This document shows positions 13,501-25,460 of a DNA stretch of 64,000 bases, in pieces. Origin of the DNA: Condylostoma magnum (lineage: Eukaryota; Ciliophora; Heterotrichea; Heterotrichida; Condylostomatidae). How positions within the stretch are numbered: position 1 is the stretch's first letter; each line of letters begins with the position of its first letter. The notes below the pieces were generated by a model that was given only the letters and a program-made list of their open reading frames with translations, was not told where the DNA came from and searched no databases. Location of the stretch: positions 6,539 through 70,538 of the forward strand of contig CAKKTI010000073.1 of NCBI GenBank assembly GCA_920105805.1, read 5' to 3'. The position numbers and the translations under genes are program-made.

Positions 13501-14023
13501 TTTAGAGAGAATGATTTTTAAGATCATTTATGCATTTGCATCATAGATTTTTATCCTTGATGCCGACTTATAGTAAATTATATGCATTATGTTATTGATA
13601 ATACAAATTGCAGCTTGTATTTATATAAATGCATATAATGACTAAAGAACCAGAGTAATTTAAGTTTTTATCTCAACACTAACAGCATCAGCAGGTTTTC
13701 TGAACTTCCTGTATTTGAGATTTGATGAATAAATATATTTTATTACATTTATTCTAAGTTCTATAGTAGTATTTGCAATCAACCTAATTTTGATATCATA
13801 TATCATCAGGAAGACAAGATCTATATTAGTTATGCCATAGAAGGTTTAGATTGAAACGCTTTTAAGATATGCCCTTGGCTTATAATCCTTAGAAAATTTT
13901 AACATGTCTAGAGCCCAAATCCAACATTAGCAATCCATGATGCATAGCTATTAGAGTGAAGTAAGAATTCTTAAGAGGATGAATAAAGAAAGAAGAACTA
14001 CAAAAAGCTTAATTAAACTTTGA
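10580..14023 (+). CDS. Large receptor-like protein: periplasmic-binding-type ectodomain plus TM bundle
   Basis: The product has about 1147 residues. Residues 1-700 look like a Venus-flytrap or periplasmic-binding type I ectodomain, as in class C GPCR and ANF receptors, perhaps two in tandem. The supporting strands are QASVLDMAPVYDIVIDHYNN, QAFLLCAVDG and YASLSPDTEETLMI. Residues 760-1100 hold about seven to nine hydrophobic helices, beginning GFSLVLIAAVSFTLIIIVFT. The tail is basic and ends in TKSLIKL with TGA 14021. The overall order resembles family 3 GPCRs of ciliates and amoebae, but I see no diagnostic GPCR motif, so the signalling mode is inference. The upstream frame is open back to the RING gene; the first ATG after coding quality returns was chosen. 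Confidence 0.7.
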
Positions 14024-14092
14024 GGAAATAGATAGGTAATTGATTTTATAAGATCTTAGTCAATTTTTGTAAAGGATTAATTAAAACGTATA

Positions 14093-15667
14093 ATGAAATC
14101 AAGTTATAATAAACACTTACCAATTTTCAACAGTGTATAACCTAATTTTAATCAGCTTAATAAAATGGAATAAAGCTAAATAGAAAAACTGATAAATATA
14201 TTAGAAAAAAGTAGCGAGCAAAGAGACAAGGAAGATATAAGGTAATTAACACTTTTAACAAGGCAAATAGAGCTATTTCAAAAGTTAAACGAGACTACAT
14301 TCATATCAAAAGCTCATTATAAATGCTGTAGGGAAATGAAACTGGAGAAATACTCAAAGGGTGATTTTATCTTTCATTTTGGTGATGAAGGAAGTAAATT
14401 TTACATTATATTGTAAGGAAAAGTAGGGGTATTTGTTCCTAATAACTTAAAACTTGTTAAAAAGACTAAGAAGGATATTTCTAATGAAAGAAGATCAACG
14501 ATAGTTGACATGCAACATAAGCTACAAGAATACTTCCTTTAAACATTCAAAGATTAATTCTAACTAGTATAAAAGCTAACAATTGGACAATCATTCGGAG
14601 AATTAGCTTTAATAAGTAAAAAACCAAGAGCTGCATCTGTGAAAGCATTGAATAATGTTATATTATGCAGTCTTGATAAATAGAGCTATTAAAATATACT
14701 GTAGTAAGCATAAGAATAACAGCTATTTGAAAAAATAGAGTTTTTGAAATAACTGCCAATTTTTAAGAATTAGACTAGAGTTTCATTGTAAAGGCTTTCT
14801 TACTTTTTCCATCCTGTAAAGTATGTAAAATGGGACGTTATTTTCAATGAGAATGACAACTTTAATAAACTATACATGATTTAATACGGAGAATTTAAGT
14901 TGACTAAGGAAATTTTAATATAAGGTGAAAGGATTAAGAAATCAAAGACTTAGAGAGCTGCTAAGGTTTTGCCTAATACATAGACTAGAATAGGATAGTT
15001 ATACTTAAAAGGTTAGAATGAAATGCTTGGGCATTTGGAATTAAGGTAGAATAAACAGTATTGAATGTACACTTGTACGGTTTTAAGTGAAACTGCTCTA
15101 GTTTATTCAATAAATTGTATTGATTTTACATAAAGAGTAAAAAATGTAGAAACATTAGAATTATTTGATTAAAAGGCTAAAAATGATTACAAGAAGTATA
15201 AAAAGAGGCTAAAGGAGATTTAAGAAGTCGAATAATATAAGTTTGCAGTTGCATATAAGTATTAGAAATAAATACCAGATGAAATCCTAAATGCTCCACC
15301 TAGAATTGACGATGATCTTCCATTTCGAGTAAAAACACCTGAATGAATTCATAGAAGGAGACGAGAAAGAATAGAAGAATACAGAAGATAAATTAAAGAA
15401 AGGAAAGAATAAGAAAGACCTCCTCCAAGTCCAAAGTACCATAAACCTAAATTTACTTAACCTTATCAATTGATAAAGAAAGCAAGACGAAGCATGATGA
15501 TTGAAGATAATAGGCCTATAAGAATTGCTAGAAACAGCCCTAAAAGGTTGCCTCCTTAGAGTTTTTGTATTAATAGAAGAAAAACATCATCAGAGCCCAT
15601 AGTAGAAGTAAGACCAATGGATGATGAAGATATACGTCATTTATTATATAGAAAACGAAGATATTAA
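14093..15667 (+). CDS. Protein with two cyclic-nucleotide-binding domains
   Basis: The product has 524 residues. The first cNMP-binding domain (about 100-215) carries the phosphate-binding cassette FGELALISKKPRAASV, with the canonical Glu and Arg. Upstream is YSKGDFIFHFGDEGSKFYII, and a long acidic/basic insert lies between strands. A second, more divergent domain (about 245-370) lacks a clear cassette. There is no kinase domain or TM segment, so it resembles a PKA regulatory-like or other cNMP-sensing ciliary protein. The C-terminal 150 residues are Arg/Pro-rich. The stop is taken as TAA 15665, after LLYRKRRY. The next gene ends at 15745 on the other strand. Confidence 0.85.
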
Positions 15668-15744
15668 GTATAGTTATATTTGTTTAAAATTTAGGTGTTA
15701 ACAATTCTGGCTTGTCATAATAACTACTTTATAAACTGTAATAA

Positions 15745-18255
15745 TTAAATATTTAAAAATCTTCCAAATGTCGGTTTGTTTGCTGGGCTTATATCAAGAC
15801 TATCACTGCTCAAAGAACTGAAAGTATCCTCCGATAAACCTGATCTCATTCTAGTCCACTTCCTATATAACTTTTTATTGATTTCAGCATTTGCAAGCTG
15901 TTAATCATGAAGAATGCTCACTCTATCTAATATGCTTTAAGAATTTACCTGTTTAAAACTGTCATTATAGTCATAAGTTTTCCCTAATTTAAACGAACTT
16001 TAAGACTGTAGTTCACTTCCAGATTCAATTTTATTTAAATGCCCAGATTTATTAAACTGAATTGCTTAGTTCTTTATAAATCTTCGTAATTAGGGGAATT
16101 TTATTCTTTGTTTAATTGGTTTAATAGTGTTTGATTACTACTTCAAAACTTAGGTTTCTTTTTTACTTTAATGTCTTTAATAGTTTCTTTTCAATACAGT
16201 TTAATTCACCTTTCTGGAATCCCTTGGTGCATCTTCTTAAATTTCCATAGATGTGTAGACTTTATAACAAATTCCGCAAACTTGTATTCTTTGCATTTCT
16301 CATTCAATGCCTTTTGTTTATTCCATTTCCTCCTTTTAGCATCTCTGTGAAGTAAGCTCTGAATTTTATTAGATTTACTAAAGTTGCTCAAAACTGTAAG
16401 TTTTTAGGATATTTTAAAGACTAGACGGGCATTTATTATCAATTAGAATAATTTTCCGCATTACTTTGTATTAGAAGTTTTGATTTAATGGTGTTTAGGG
16501 CTTTTCTTGAATAGCTGTAAAGCGTTACCCTTGTTTTAACTATTCTAAAATATTGTAGAAAGCAGAGGCCTGACGAAAGTTAAGCTTAACTAGAATTTCA
16601 AGCTTATGTTCTAACTCAGTCTTTTCATTTTAAATAAATTTACAGTATTCTCCAAAACACTGAATTTATCTTTTTATTTTATTATTTGCATGTTATTAGT
16701 GTCCTTTGATTTAGTTTTATTCTCTTTTATGCTCACTCATTTTTACATAGCTAACCTTTATTAAATAACCTTAACCATCTACTCCTGGTATATAATCGGC
16801 AACTATTTCTTATAGGATTTGGTCCTTTTTTATTGCAATGTTTTTTGATATTTACACAAGTCTCTGAAATTATTGTTTTATTTGTCTATATGATTCTAAT
16901 GATTTACACTCATAAATAAACTTAGCATTTTGGGTTTTAATGCTGAAATTTTTTAAATATTCAAGTTTAGCTCAGGATGCCGTCTTTTATTTTTAGAATT
17001 GAGGTCCTTTATTAGCCTTTCCATCTTAAACAGCAATTTATTTCCTATATTTAGCTAATAATGTAGAAATAATACTTAAAAATTTATGATTATCATTTCC
17101 AATTCTTACCTACAGCTTACACTCTTATAATTTTAATCCCAACATATATATAAATTCCAGTATATTATATTTAGTTTCAATTTCAGTATCAATAAGTTTC
17201 TTTTAAAATATGTTTTAGTTCTTATTTAGAATTTTATTAGTAAATGGTTAAAATGCTTGCCTTCCATACTATATATAATCTGCTTGATTCTAAATCTCAA
17301 AATTAATGCCACTTGCTAAAACACTACTTTATGATTTCCTCATAGCTCTGCCAATCATTGTTGGCTTTACAATATTTCTTCCTACACCTTTGTAGTTTTT
17401 ATCAGCTGAAATAAAGTAGCATTTTTCAGTAGTAGCACTGCTTAATCACTACATACGCAATTTACAAGTTTATTGTCCTTTATTAGTAATAAACCCTTAT
17501 AAAATTCCAGAGTTTCCCGTTGTATTCATTGTAATTCCTATTATGTCAGATCTCGCAATATGTATATCAGATTTTAAGTAGATCTTTGTATCTTATTCGA
17601 TGTAGTAAGCAGCTCTTCCTCCATACAACTTTTCTGAAGGGTTAAATTGCGGTTTAAATGATCTTATAATTACACATGGTATATCGGGCGTATCAATAAG
17701 ACTTTCAGCTATTATAAACAATGCTCTTTCTAACTAATTAAGTCCTACTTATTTAGCTTTTATATACCCGTTTTTATCATTCATTAATAAAATTGGAACT
17801 TGGCACCCAAAACCTACAATTAAAGTAGGAGGAACTATTATATCAAGTTTCAACCTTTTATTTTTGAATATACTATGAGCTAAAGCTTTAAAAAACCAAG
17901 CAGATGGTCCTAAAGCATTTTCATTATAAGGATGATTGAAAAAATTACCACTAAACGGTGTTATGAGAGGATCTGACAGCAAGTTAACCTTTTATCTTAA
18001 TTTTTAAGAGATTTTCCCTTATTTTACTTATTTAGTTTATCTTTTTGGTCCTATATATGGTGTTAGCTCTTCCTTTGAGTTTAGTATATTTAATTTCAAC
18101 TTTACCTCTATCAGAACCTATGTGATTATTTTTATTTCCCTCTGCCTTTTCCTTCTATCCTTCTCAAATTCATGTATATTATCAATTTTCTGTTATTGTG
18201 CAAAGATCTAACTTTCTAACTTTCTTCCTCCAACTAATTAAACAATATAGTGCAT
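15745..18255 (-). CDS. Conserved-looking large protein, function unknown
   Basis: An 836-residue frame runs from ATG 18255 to TAA 15745. The N-terminus is MHYIVQLVGGRKLE, followed by a charged helix. The most structured part is about 100-330 (SDPLITPFSGNFFNHPYNEN, GPSAWFFKALAHSIF, PPTLIVGFGCQVPILLMND). A later module has VADYIPGVDGQGYLIKV and the Cys-containing CFGEYCKF, then VCGICYKVY, suggesting a small Cys-stabilised fold. The tail is Ser-rich. The VADYIPGVDGQGYLIK/Cys segment resembles a segment of the unknown gene at 25461-27899 (VLDFIQYDQSWWLLGCKGF, then CKLC), so the two may be distant relatives. That would suit a ciliary or cytoskeletal protein, but this is inference. Confidence 0.7.
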
Positions 18256-18321
18256 AATAGATTAAGGCAGTGAAAACTGCTGAAATTACATTAAAACTAT
18301 ATAAATTGAAAAATTACTAGT

Positions 18322-19341
18322 CTATTTGCATATGTCATTCTTGCAAGCGAAGGAATTGGTCTCTAATACCCCAGGAGCTTCGATTTGAATAGTCGTATGA
18401 TCTATTCCGTACTTATTCCTGCAAAGCTCAGTTGCTTGATGTAGAACTTCATTTGCTTCGGTTGTTGTTAGATGGCAAGATAAACTTAGTTTTCCTATGC
18501 TTAAACTCCACACATGCAAATCGTGAACTTCTTAGACAGAGTCAATATCATAGAAATCCTCTCGTAGTTAATCTAGATTTATGCTAATTGGAGATCCTTC
18601 CATCAATACATGCAAACACTCTTTTAGTATTGGGATTGTAGTAAATAGAACGATTACTGAGAAGATAAACGTGCAAATAGGATCAGCCATTTCGAAGTCT
18701 TCGTCTATGCATATTAGTATTGCAGCTATGGTAACACCTATGCTTTAGATCAAGTCTCCTAGCACATGCAGATATGCAGCCTTTACATTTACATCTTTTT
18801 CATGGCTTTACTTATGAGAATGTCCGTGCTCATGTCCGTGGTCGTGTCCGTGATCATGCCCATGTGCATGGCCATGATCTAACATAAAAATCATTACAAA
18901 ATTACAAACTAGCCCAAAGATGGCAACTCCCAGCATTAGATACTCATTAATCTTCTTCGGGTTATATATTCTATTAACTGCTTCGAATACAAGTCAAGCA
19001 GTAAGACCCCAGATTAGAGTCACACTTAATAAGGCGCCTAAAATTTCAGCTCTATGATAACCGTAGGAAAAAGCACCAGCTGAGGGTTTACGGGAGATTA
19101 AAAGAGCTGTTATTGCAATTGCAAAGCCAAATAGATCAGATAGCATGTGGGCTGCGTCTGTTAGAATAGAAATAGAGTTGGACAGCCATCCTCCCACTGC
19201 TTCTGCAATCATAAAGATTGCGCAAACTATTGATGTCAGCAAAAGCTTTTTTATCTATTTCCCATTATCCCTGTTCTAATTTTCATTATGATCTGTGCAG
19301 TTATCGGTCTAATCTTGCAAAAGAGGCTTTTGATTTTCCAT
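18322..19341 (-). CDS. Cation diffusion facilitator (CDF) zinc transporter
   Basis: The protein has 339 residues with six TM helices and a cytosolic C-terminal domain. TM2 carries LTDAAHMLSDLFGF and TM5 carries AAYLHVLGDLIQSIG, giving the paired HxxxD / HxxxD zinc site typical of the ZnT2/ZRC1 branch. A His-rich loop lies between TM4 and TM5 (GHDHGHDHGHEHGHSH). It probably exchanges zinc for protons into an organelle or out of the cell. The TGA at 18994-18996 falls in 'WGLTAWLVFEAVNRIYNP', where CDF proteins continue without a break, so it is read as Trp. The stop is TAG 18322, at the normal end of the family's C-terminal domain (VHDLHVWSLSIGK, then IQIEAPG). Confidence 0.95.
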
Positions 19342-19469
19342 ATTAAGTATGATATTTACCAATCATGTGGACTTTTAAGAATAAATCTGCTTTATACGGA
19401 AGGTTTATTAAAATAGGAATACACAACTTTGTACTAAAATCAACACAAAACATTTTATTAGAAAACTTA

Positions 19470-22286
19470 TTAATCTTCCTCTGCCTCTATAGCTGCACTT
19501 AACTCCTTAAAGATTTTATCCCGCTCTGTTTTCCCTAAATTATGTTTAAAGGCAAAATTATCTACCAATTTATCAATATCAGAATCAGGATATACAAGTA
19601 AATCATCAACAACCCCAGGAGAGATATTGATAGAAACAATCAACGGCTCTTAATCATCACTAGAGTCTGGCTCATTATTCTGCAGGCTCTACCATGTTAG
19701 CCTTGAGTTAGACTGCTGATCATCAACCGATAGCCAAGGGGAACGGTTAGTATCATTAATCTAATAATTTCTGCGTGTTTCTGGCCTATTTATAGGACTT
19801 CTATCCTGCTTATACCTGCTCAATGCTTATTAAGCAGACATAGATTTCTTAAATATCTGACTGAATAAGTCATTAGCAACTGAGATTTTCTTTTCCTACG
19901 GTTTCTGCTTTACTTTCCTTATTGAATTTTAAGACCCTCCTGATGAGTTTAAAATGTTTATCTTGGGAGCTGTTTTAGTCAAAGATCCATTACTCATTTG
20001 TCTTGGCTTTAAAAAGTTTCTTATTTAAAATTTATCTTCTGATGTAGGAGTTGGAGATTTCCTGGAAGACACATTATTGGAAGCTGGCTGCTTCCCTAAG
20101 CTGAAATTCATTTATTATGCTGAGTTATTCTACCGTAGTTCAGTCTTTTGCCTTAACTTCTCCTATTACTCTCTTGCTTATTTCATCCTATTAATCATCT
20201 TCTAAGTGCCTTTGATGCTATTAACAGATAAAACAGAGTTTACCTTTTCAGTGTTTCTATTTTTATTGAATGTAATATCCGGTGCAAATGTGCATTCTTC
20301 CAAGTTTTACTCGATTTCCATATCTGATCTATCCCTAGTGATATCTAATCTTCTCTGTGCAGAAATCCTTGATAGGTCATAAAGCATTTCAGTTCTAGGC
20401 TTTTAGGGTTAGTGGGGGTCTTCCATCATCCTTTTGTACTCGAAAGAAACACCTTCTCGTACAGGGTCTAGACTCACTGATCGGGAGGTTCTGGGGATTT
20501 TGGTAGTTTAGGGCTTGAATGTAAACTGCTCTATATAACTTTCTTCTTGCTCTTTTTTCCTTGCTTCATTACGCTCAAGTATGGCTTTTCTCTCATTTAC
20601 TAAGAAGTTTTCTATGCGGTCAGCTTGGCTGTAGTTGGAGGAGTTGTTTATGTACTCTCTGGTTTTTCTGGATAACTTCGGCTTGAAGGAATAATGGACC
20701 GGGTGCTTTATTTACCTGTTGAGATAGGATTTCTCAAGCTTTTTCTTACGATTACTTATAAAGACTGTGAAAAGGGTGGGAAGATGCTTGGATTAGTCTT
20801 AGACTCCTTATATCATTGAGTCTAATTTTTCGACTTGGGTAGTATCGTTTAGTTAAAGATTCTTTCCGTCTGAGTTTTTCATAAGCACTTTTAAAAAGTC
20901 ATAAACACTGGCTTTTTCTATAGCTGAGTCCCCTTCCTTTTCTAGCATTTTTCACATTTTTAGCAGCAAAGTTCTTTCCTCTGAGTTTTCCTTCTCTAAA
21001 AAGTGCATTTTCTTCATTAGTTCACTTAGTTATGAGTAGTTGACCTTGTCTCGGGTATAAACATCAATAGTGCTTCATACGTTATTGAACTCTTGTTGGA
21101 ATCTTTCATTGAGTAATTTTCTGCTTCTAGTACTCATGCCTGCCATTTGGGACTAGTCATTTTATACAATCTGTGAGTTGTTTTGCCGTCTAACAGCATC
21201 ACTATACAAGATTTAATCGATACTCTAATTTCGCTTAAGCTTACTAGATTTAATATTAACCTTTGGTATATATTACGGCTATTGCAAAGCCTCAGGTTCA
21301 CTTAATTGAGTAGCCTCTAATGACTGTACTTTAGTCAGCACATCGTTAACTTTCCTCTGATTGCGATTTCTTAGGTTTCTGTATAATAATTCGTGTACTG
21401 GTTGAGACCTATCTTAACTTTTTAGCAACTTTAAAGATTTTTCATTAACTTTTGGCTTGTCTTGTATACTGTTTACTTCATTAAACATTTTCTCATTGTC
21501 TTCTCTTGCTTACTGTAAAAACTCCGCTTTGTTTTTAGCAGCTTTTTCCATTCCGTATAAAAACTCTTCTAGGGATCTAGGTTCACTTGCAAATTGAGTC
21601 TTTGGCTTAAAAGTGCAATCTTTCATCTTTTCTTGCTCTAATTTGATTGTTAAATTCTTAATTTTCTCCTGTACTTGATTTCTGTACTGATAAAACCTCT
21701 CATCTACATTGAATTCAGATGCTTTTTTCTTGGGGGCACTTTAAATTGAGTTTTCTTAGCTTTTTACAGACTTTGACTGAACATTTTGTATATTTTTTAT
21801 GTTTTTTTGGATATGGTTTACTTTAGGGCTTTGTACTGATTGTTGTATTGGAGTTTTGGCAAATCTGTGCCCAGCCTGAGTCTGCTTCTATGTCTTAGGG
21901 CTTAATAGAAAGTCTATATCATAAGTATCAGTATTAACTGTATCCTTAGTGAGCAATGGGAGTTAATTAAACTTCCATCCAGTTTTAGGTTAAACTGGTT
22001 TTTTATTATTTTAGTTTTTCTCGTAATTGCTCCTCTAAGATGCTCTTTAACTTGTATGATTAGAGTGCTCTATAGTTAAAATCTCGTTATCTTCTAAAAA
22101 GTCTAATTTATCATCTGAAAGAGGTAGAGATTAATTATCTTGTAAGTCTTCATTAGGAGGTATTGATTAAGGTTTAGACTGATAAGATGGGGCCGCACTT
22201 CCTCCTGATGATAGTACCTAAGCTGCTGAAGGGCCTTCATCTACTTCATCATCTTGTTAAAATTCAATATCACTGTAATCTGACAT
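19470..22286 (-). CDS. Large charged protein with FxP motifs and a C-terminal acidic domain, probably ciliary
   Basis: A single frame of 938 residues has no frameshift over 2.8 kb. It is Lys/Gln/Ser-rich and mostly coiled or disordered, with short recurring motifs of the form [C/Y/F][T/S]FKP or CTFAP (CTFKPKTQF, YSFKPKLSR, FTFKPQTTK, CTFAPDITF). Such motifs recur in long axonemal and basal-body proteins of ciliates and flagellates. The last 60 residues form a separate acidic domain (PLIVSINISPGVVDDLLVYP, then FAFKHNLGKTERDKIF), which resembles small ubiquitin-like or beta-grasp modules found at the ends of ciliary proteins. It ends GAIEAEED-like with tandem TAA TAA. It shares a 241-base divergent upstream region with the PH-domain kinase gene. 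Confidence 0.8.
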
Positions 22287-22527
22287 AATTTTAATTATTA
22301 ATTTGTATAGGGATATTCGAGTGTTTTGTTGTTAAATACATATGTTAAGATATCGTTAAAGTACTAAAGAGCTGTTTAAAACAATTTAGACTAAATATGC
22401 AATTGATTTATCCCTTATACATTTATTTAATTTGAATTCTAGAGCTGCTTAGCTAGTAAAATATTTCTTAATGTCAACGATTATCACAACTTTTAGTGTA
22501 TTACATAAGCTTATTATTTTATAAGAA

Positions 22528-24015
22528 ATGGCTGATTTTTTAGCTTAAGCTGATAGTGAGTTAAATGATTCTAAATTATTCTGAAGTGAAGTAAAAGTGA
22601 GCAATTTGAGTAGCTGCTTTGCATAGTAAATTAAGAGTGGAAGATTATGGCGTTTAAATAGCTAATAAGAGTTTGAATAGATATTTGTGGTTTTGTGTCA
22701 GAAAATAATTTATTTATGTGAAGCAGAACCAAACCCTGTACCTAAGTATTGAAGCAATATATCTTGGAAGAAAATAGAACCATTTGTTGAATCAAATAAG
22801 GAAAGATAAAGATTCGGGTTTAGAATTGGAAGAGGGGAACTCTGGTAAGACTTTTTCACTTAAGACAGTGATGAACTAGAAGACTGGCTACGAGATCTAT
22901 ACACTTGTGGAATTGCAATGGATGTATTCAATGACTATACCATTATTAAGTGTATTGGAAAAGGAAATTATGGAACTGTTTACTCATCGAGATGTAGGGA
23001 AGATTAGAAGCTGTATGCTTTAAAGGTAATTAAGAAAAGCAATATTTAGTAAAATGAATAGAAAGGATATGCTCTTATAAGAGAGATATCCACTTAGAGA
23101 TACTTATAAAACAAAAGAATAGTGCAAATGCACCGAGTTTACGAGGAAGAAGAAGAAATTGTACTAGTTCTTGATTATCTTGAAGGGGGCGATTTGTATA
23201 AGAAGATAATTAGAACTAAAAGATTGACGGAAATTGAGGCCGTCAAATTTGCAAGAAATATGTGCAAAGCTTTGCAGTATCTTAGCCAGAATGAGATAAT
23301 CCATAGAGATTTAAAACTAGAAAATATAATGATATTAAAAAGGAATTGCAACTATAAATTCAAAATCTCAGATTTCGGCTTATCTACGAAAATTTATCAA
23401 AACGAGAATTAGAGATGTGGCTCTCCTGGATACGTTGCTCCTGAAATCTTACGCAAGGAGTCTTATGGCATAAAAGCTGACATGTTTAGTTTTGGAGTAC
23501 TAATGTATATAGTATTAACAGGACATTCTCCCTTTGAAAGCAAAGACTTAAGACATATTATTAGAATGAATGCATAGTGTAATATTTACTTTAAAATCAA
23601 GCATTGGGGTAATATATCTCCTTAAGCATTAGACTTTGTGCTTAGGTTAACTGACCCAGACCCAAATTCAAGAATGGATCCATATGAGGCCTTATAACAT
23701 GATTGGTTTAATACCAACATAAACTAACCTTTATCCCCTATTAGAGACTTAGCAATCAGAGAGAATAGGTATCTTACTTAATTATGTGAAGCTTTACAAA
23801 GCAGTGGAAGATTAGAAAGAAGAAGAATTATTTAAATTAAAGAGAAATGCAATAATTATCAATAAGGACAGGGTGAAATTCAGAATTCAGATACCGCTAA
23901 CAAGTTACTTAGTAGTCTTAGATTCTTTGACACCAATGTAAGTAATCGTGAACAGCTCAGTCATTTTGAGGGATTAGAAACTAAGGAGGATAAGTTAGAA
24001 AACAATTAGGATTAA
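22528..24015 (+). CDS. PH-domain serine/threonine protein kinase
   Basis: The product has about 495 residues. The N-terminal PH-like domain spans about 28-125 ([20 protein letters not shown], then [11 protein letters not shown]), as in Akt-type kinases and many ciliate kinases. The kinase domain spans about 135-395: GKGNYGTVY glycine loop, ALKVIKK with the catalytic Lys, IHRDLKLEN catalytic loop, ISDFGLS metal-binding site and [11 protein letters not shown] activation loop. Subdomain IX is DMFSFGVL, with Phe instead of the usual Trp. The short Ser/Asn-rich tail has no second PH domain. It is probably membrane-recruited by phosphoinositide, which is inference. TAA 24013 is taken as stop; TAG 24007 or TAA 24025 are possible, since the converging gene ends at 24028. 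Confidence 0.88.
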
Positions 24016-24027
24016 GTAATTTTATAA

Positions 24028-25362
24028 CTAAATTAGACCTAAAAAATCAGAGTATGATATTCTACTGTTTTTAAAATATTGGTAAGTAGTCTCTACTAGT
24101 TAGCTTTAGTTATAAATAATCCCATGACTTTATAACACATTTTCCAGATCTCCAATAGAAATATAACCGTCTTAGTCTCTATCTAATACTTAGTACATGC
24201 TTCATTTTAGATTTGAAGGCTATTGATTAAGCTTTCATGCAACTCACACTATTTTCAAGTCTCCATAATCTATTTATTACTTTTGATAAGCGATTATATT
24301 AAACAACTATTCAGCTTGAGCCGGCTAAATAGTAGTATACTTCTGTATATTTTAAGTAAATTTTTATAAATTAACACTTCCTGATATTCTCTACAGCAAA
24401 GCTTCATAAAGTTTCCTCAAATCATCTTCATCACCTTAGTACAAGGCAATAATTCTATACACATTGTAAGAAAAATAATTTCATTATACTTCAAAATGAG
24501 CAAATTGACTAAGAGCATCTTGATTATCTACTCCAATTGGTATATTTCCAAAAAAAGGATGATTAAGGGCCTCAATGCAGCTTAATCTTTTAGTCTAATT
24601 AGGCTCTATTAACCTTAATATCAAATCCTTCGCCTTATCAGAAACTTTCCTTCAAATAGGCTCTAAGAATTTAATTTTTGACCTATTCACAAGTTTGACA
24701 GTATAAGCGTTGTAGGACGGTGGAAACACTCCTGATAAAATGAAATAAAGCACTACTCCTAAGCTTCATAAATCACATTTATTATCATATGATTCCTTTA
24801 TTAACTCTGGCGCCATAAAAAAGGGAGTTCCAGCCCCTCCCTTAATCTTTTGAAATTAACTGTTGTTTTATATGGAAAGTCCAAAATCAGAAACAACTAT
24901 TCCAGTATTGCTATCCTCGCTGTTTAATAGGATATTTTACAGTTTTATGTCCCTGTGTATTAATTTATGATAATGTGCGTATTACAGAGCAAGGAGAATT
25001 TAATAACAAATGATCTTTGAGTCTTATTCAGACAAATATTAGCAAGTTTAAACTCTTTCACTTAAACTTCCTCCTTGGTAATATTCCATTACTAGGTTAT
25101 GATGCTGATCTGTCTGAAAGGTTTCAATTAATTTAACGATGTTAGGGTGGTCTAGTTTGAATAAAAGATTAACTTCAGATTTAGCTAGTAATTGCTGAGA
25201 AATTGGCATTTGTTTTATTGCGAATTGCTTATTTGGAATGTTTTGATTCGAAGCTAATCTTACTATTCCAAATTTACCCCTGCCTATCATCTCTCCTAGT
25301 TAGTAATTTTAAGGGTATTAATTAGATTTTTAGATGTAACTAGTACAACAAATTTAACCCAT
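24028..25362 (-). CDS. CDPK-like kinase with N-terminal acylation motif and EF hand
   Basis: The product has 444 residues. The N-terminus MGQICCTS is a classic myristoylation (Gly2) plus palmitoylation (two Cys) signal. Kinase domain features are GRGKFGIVRL, FAIKQMP, LIHRDIKLQN, VSDFGLS and GTPFFMAPELI. The near-invariant Trp of subdomain IX (CDLWSLG) is coded by TGA at 24766-24768. After the kinase comes a CDPK-like regulatory region with one good EF loop (DRDQDGYISIGD) and degenerate partners. It is likely a membrane-bound Ca2+-regulated kinase. The start was extended 72 bases upstream of a later Met because the intervening codons read as the kinase entry 'NYQLGEMIGRG' and give the acylation motif. 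The stop is TAG 24028. It shares a 98-base divergent promoter region with the next gene. Confidence 0.88.
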
Positions 25363-25460
25363 TTTATAAATGTAGTTTGCAGTTATAGGGCTTGTACATA
25401 AAATTATACTCAAAATCTCAAATTAACTTTCATACCAAATCTTTAGTAAAAATTATACAA

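Noticed and set aside
16206-16391. 61-residue minus-strand frame beginning MSNFSKSNK
   Set aside because: It is an out-of-frame shadow of the 836-residue gene, whose frame continues smoothly on both sides.
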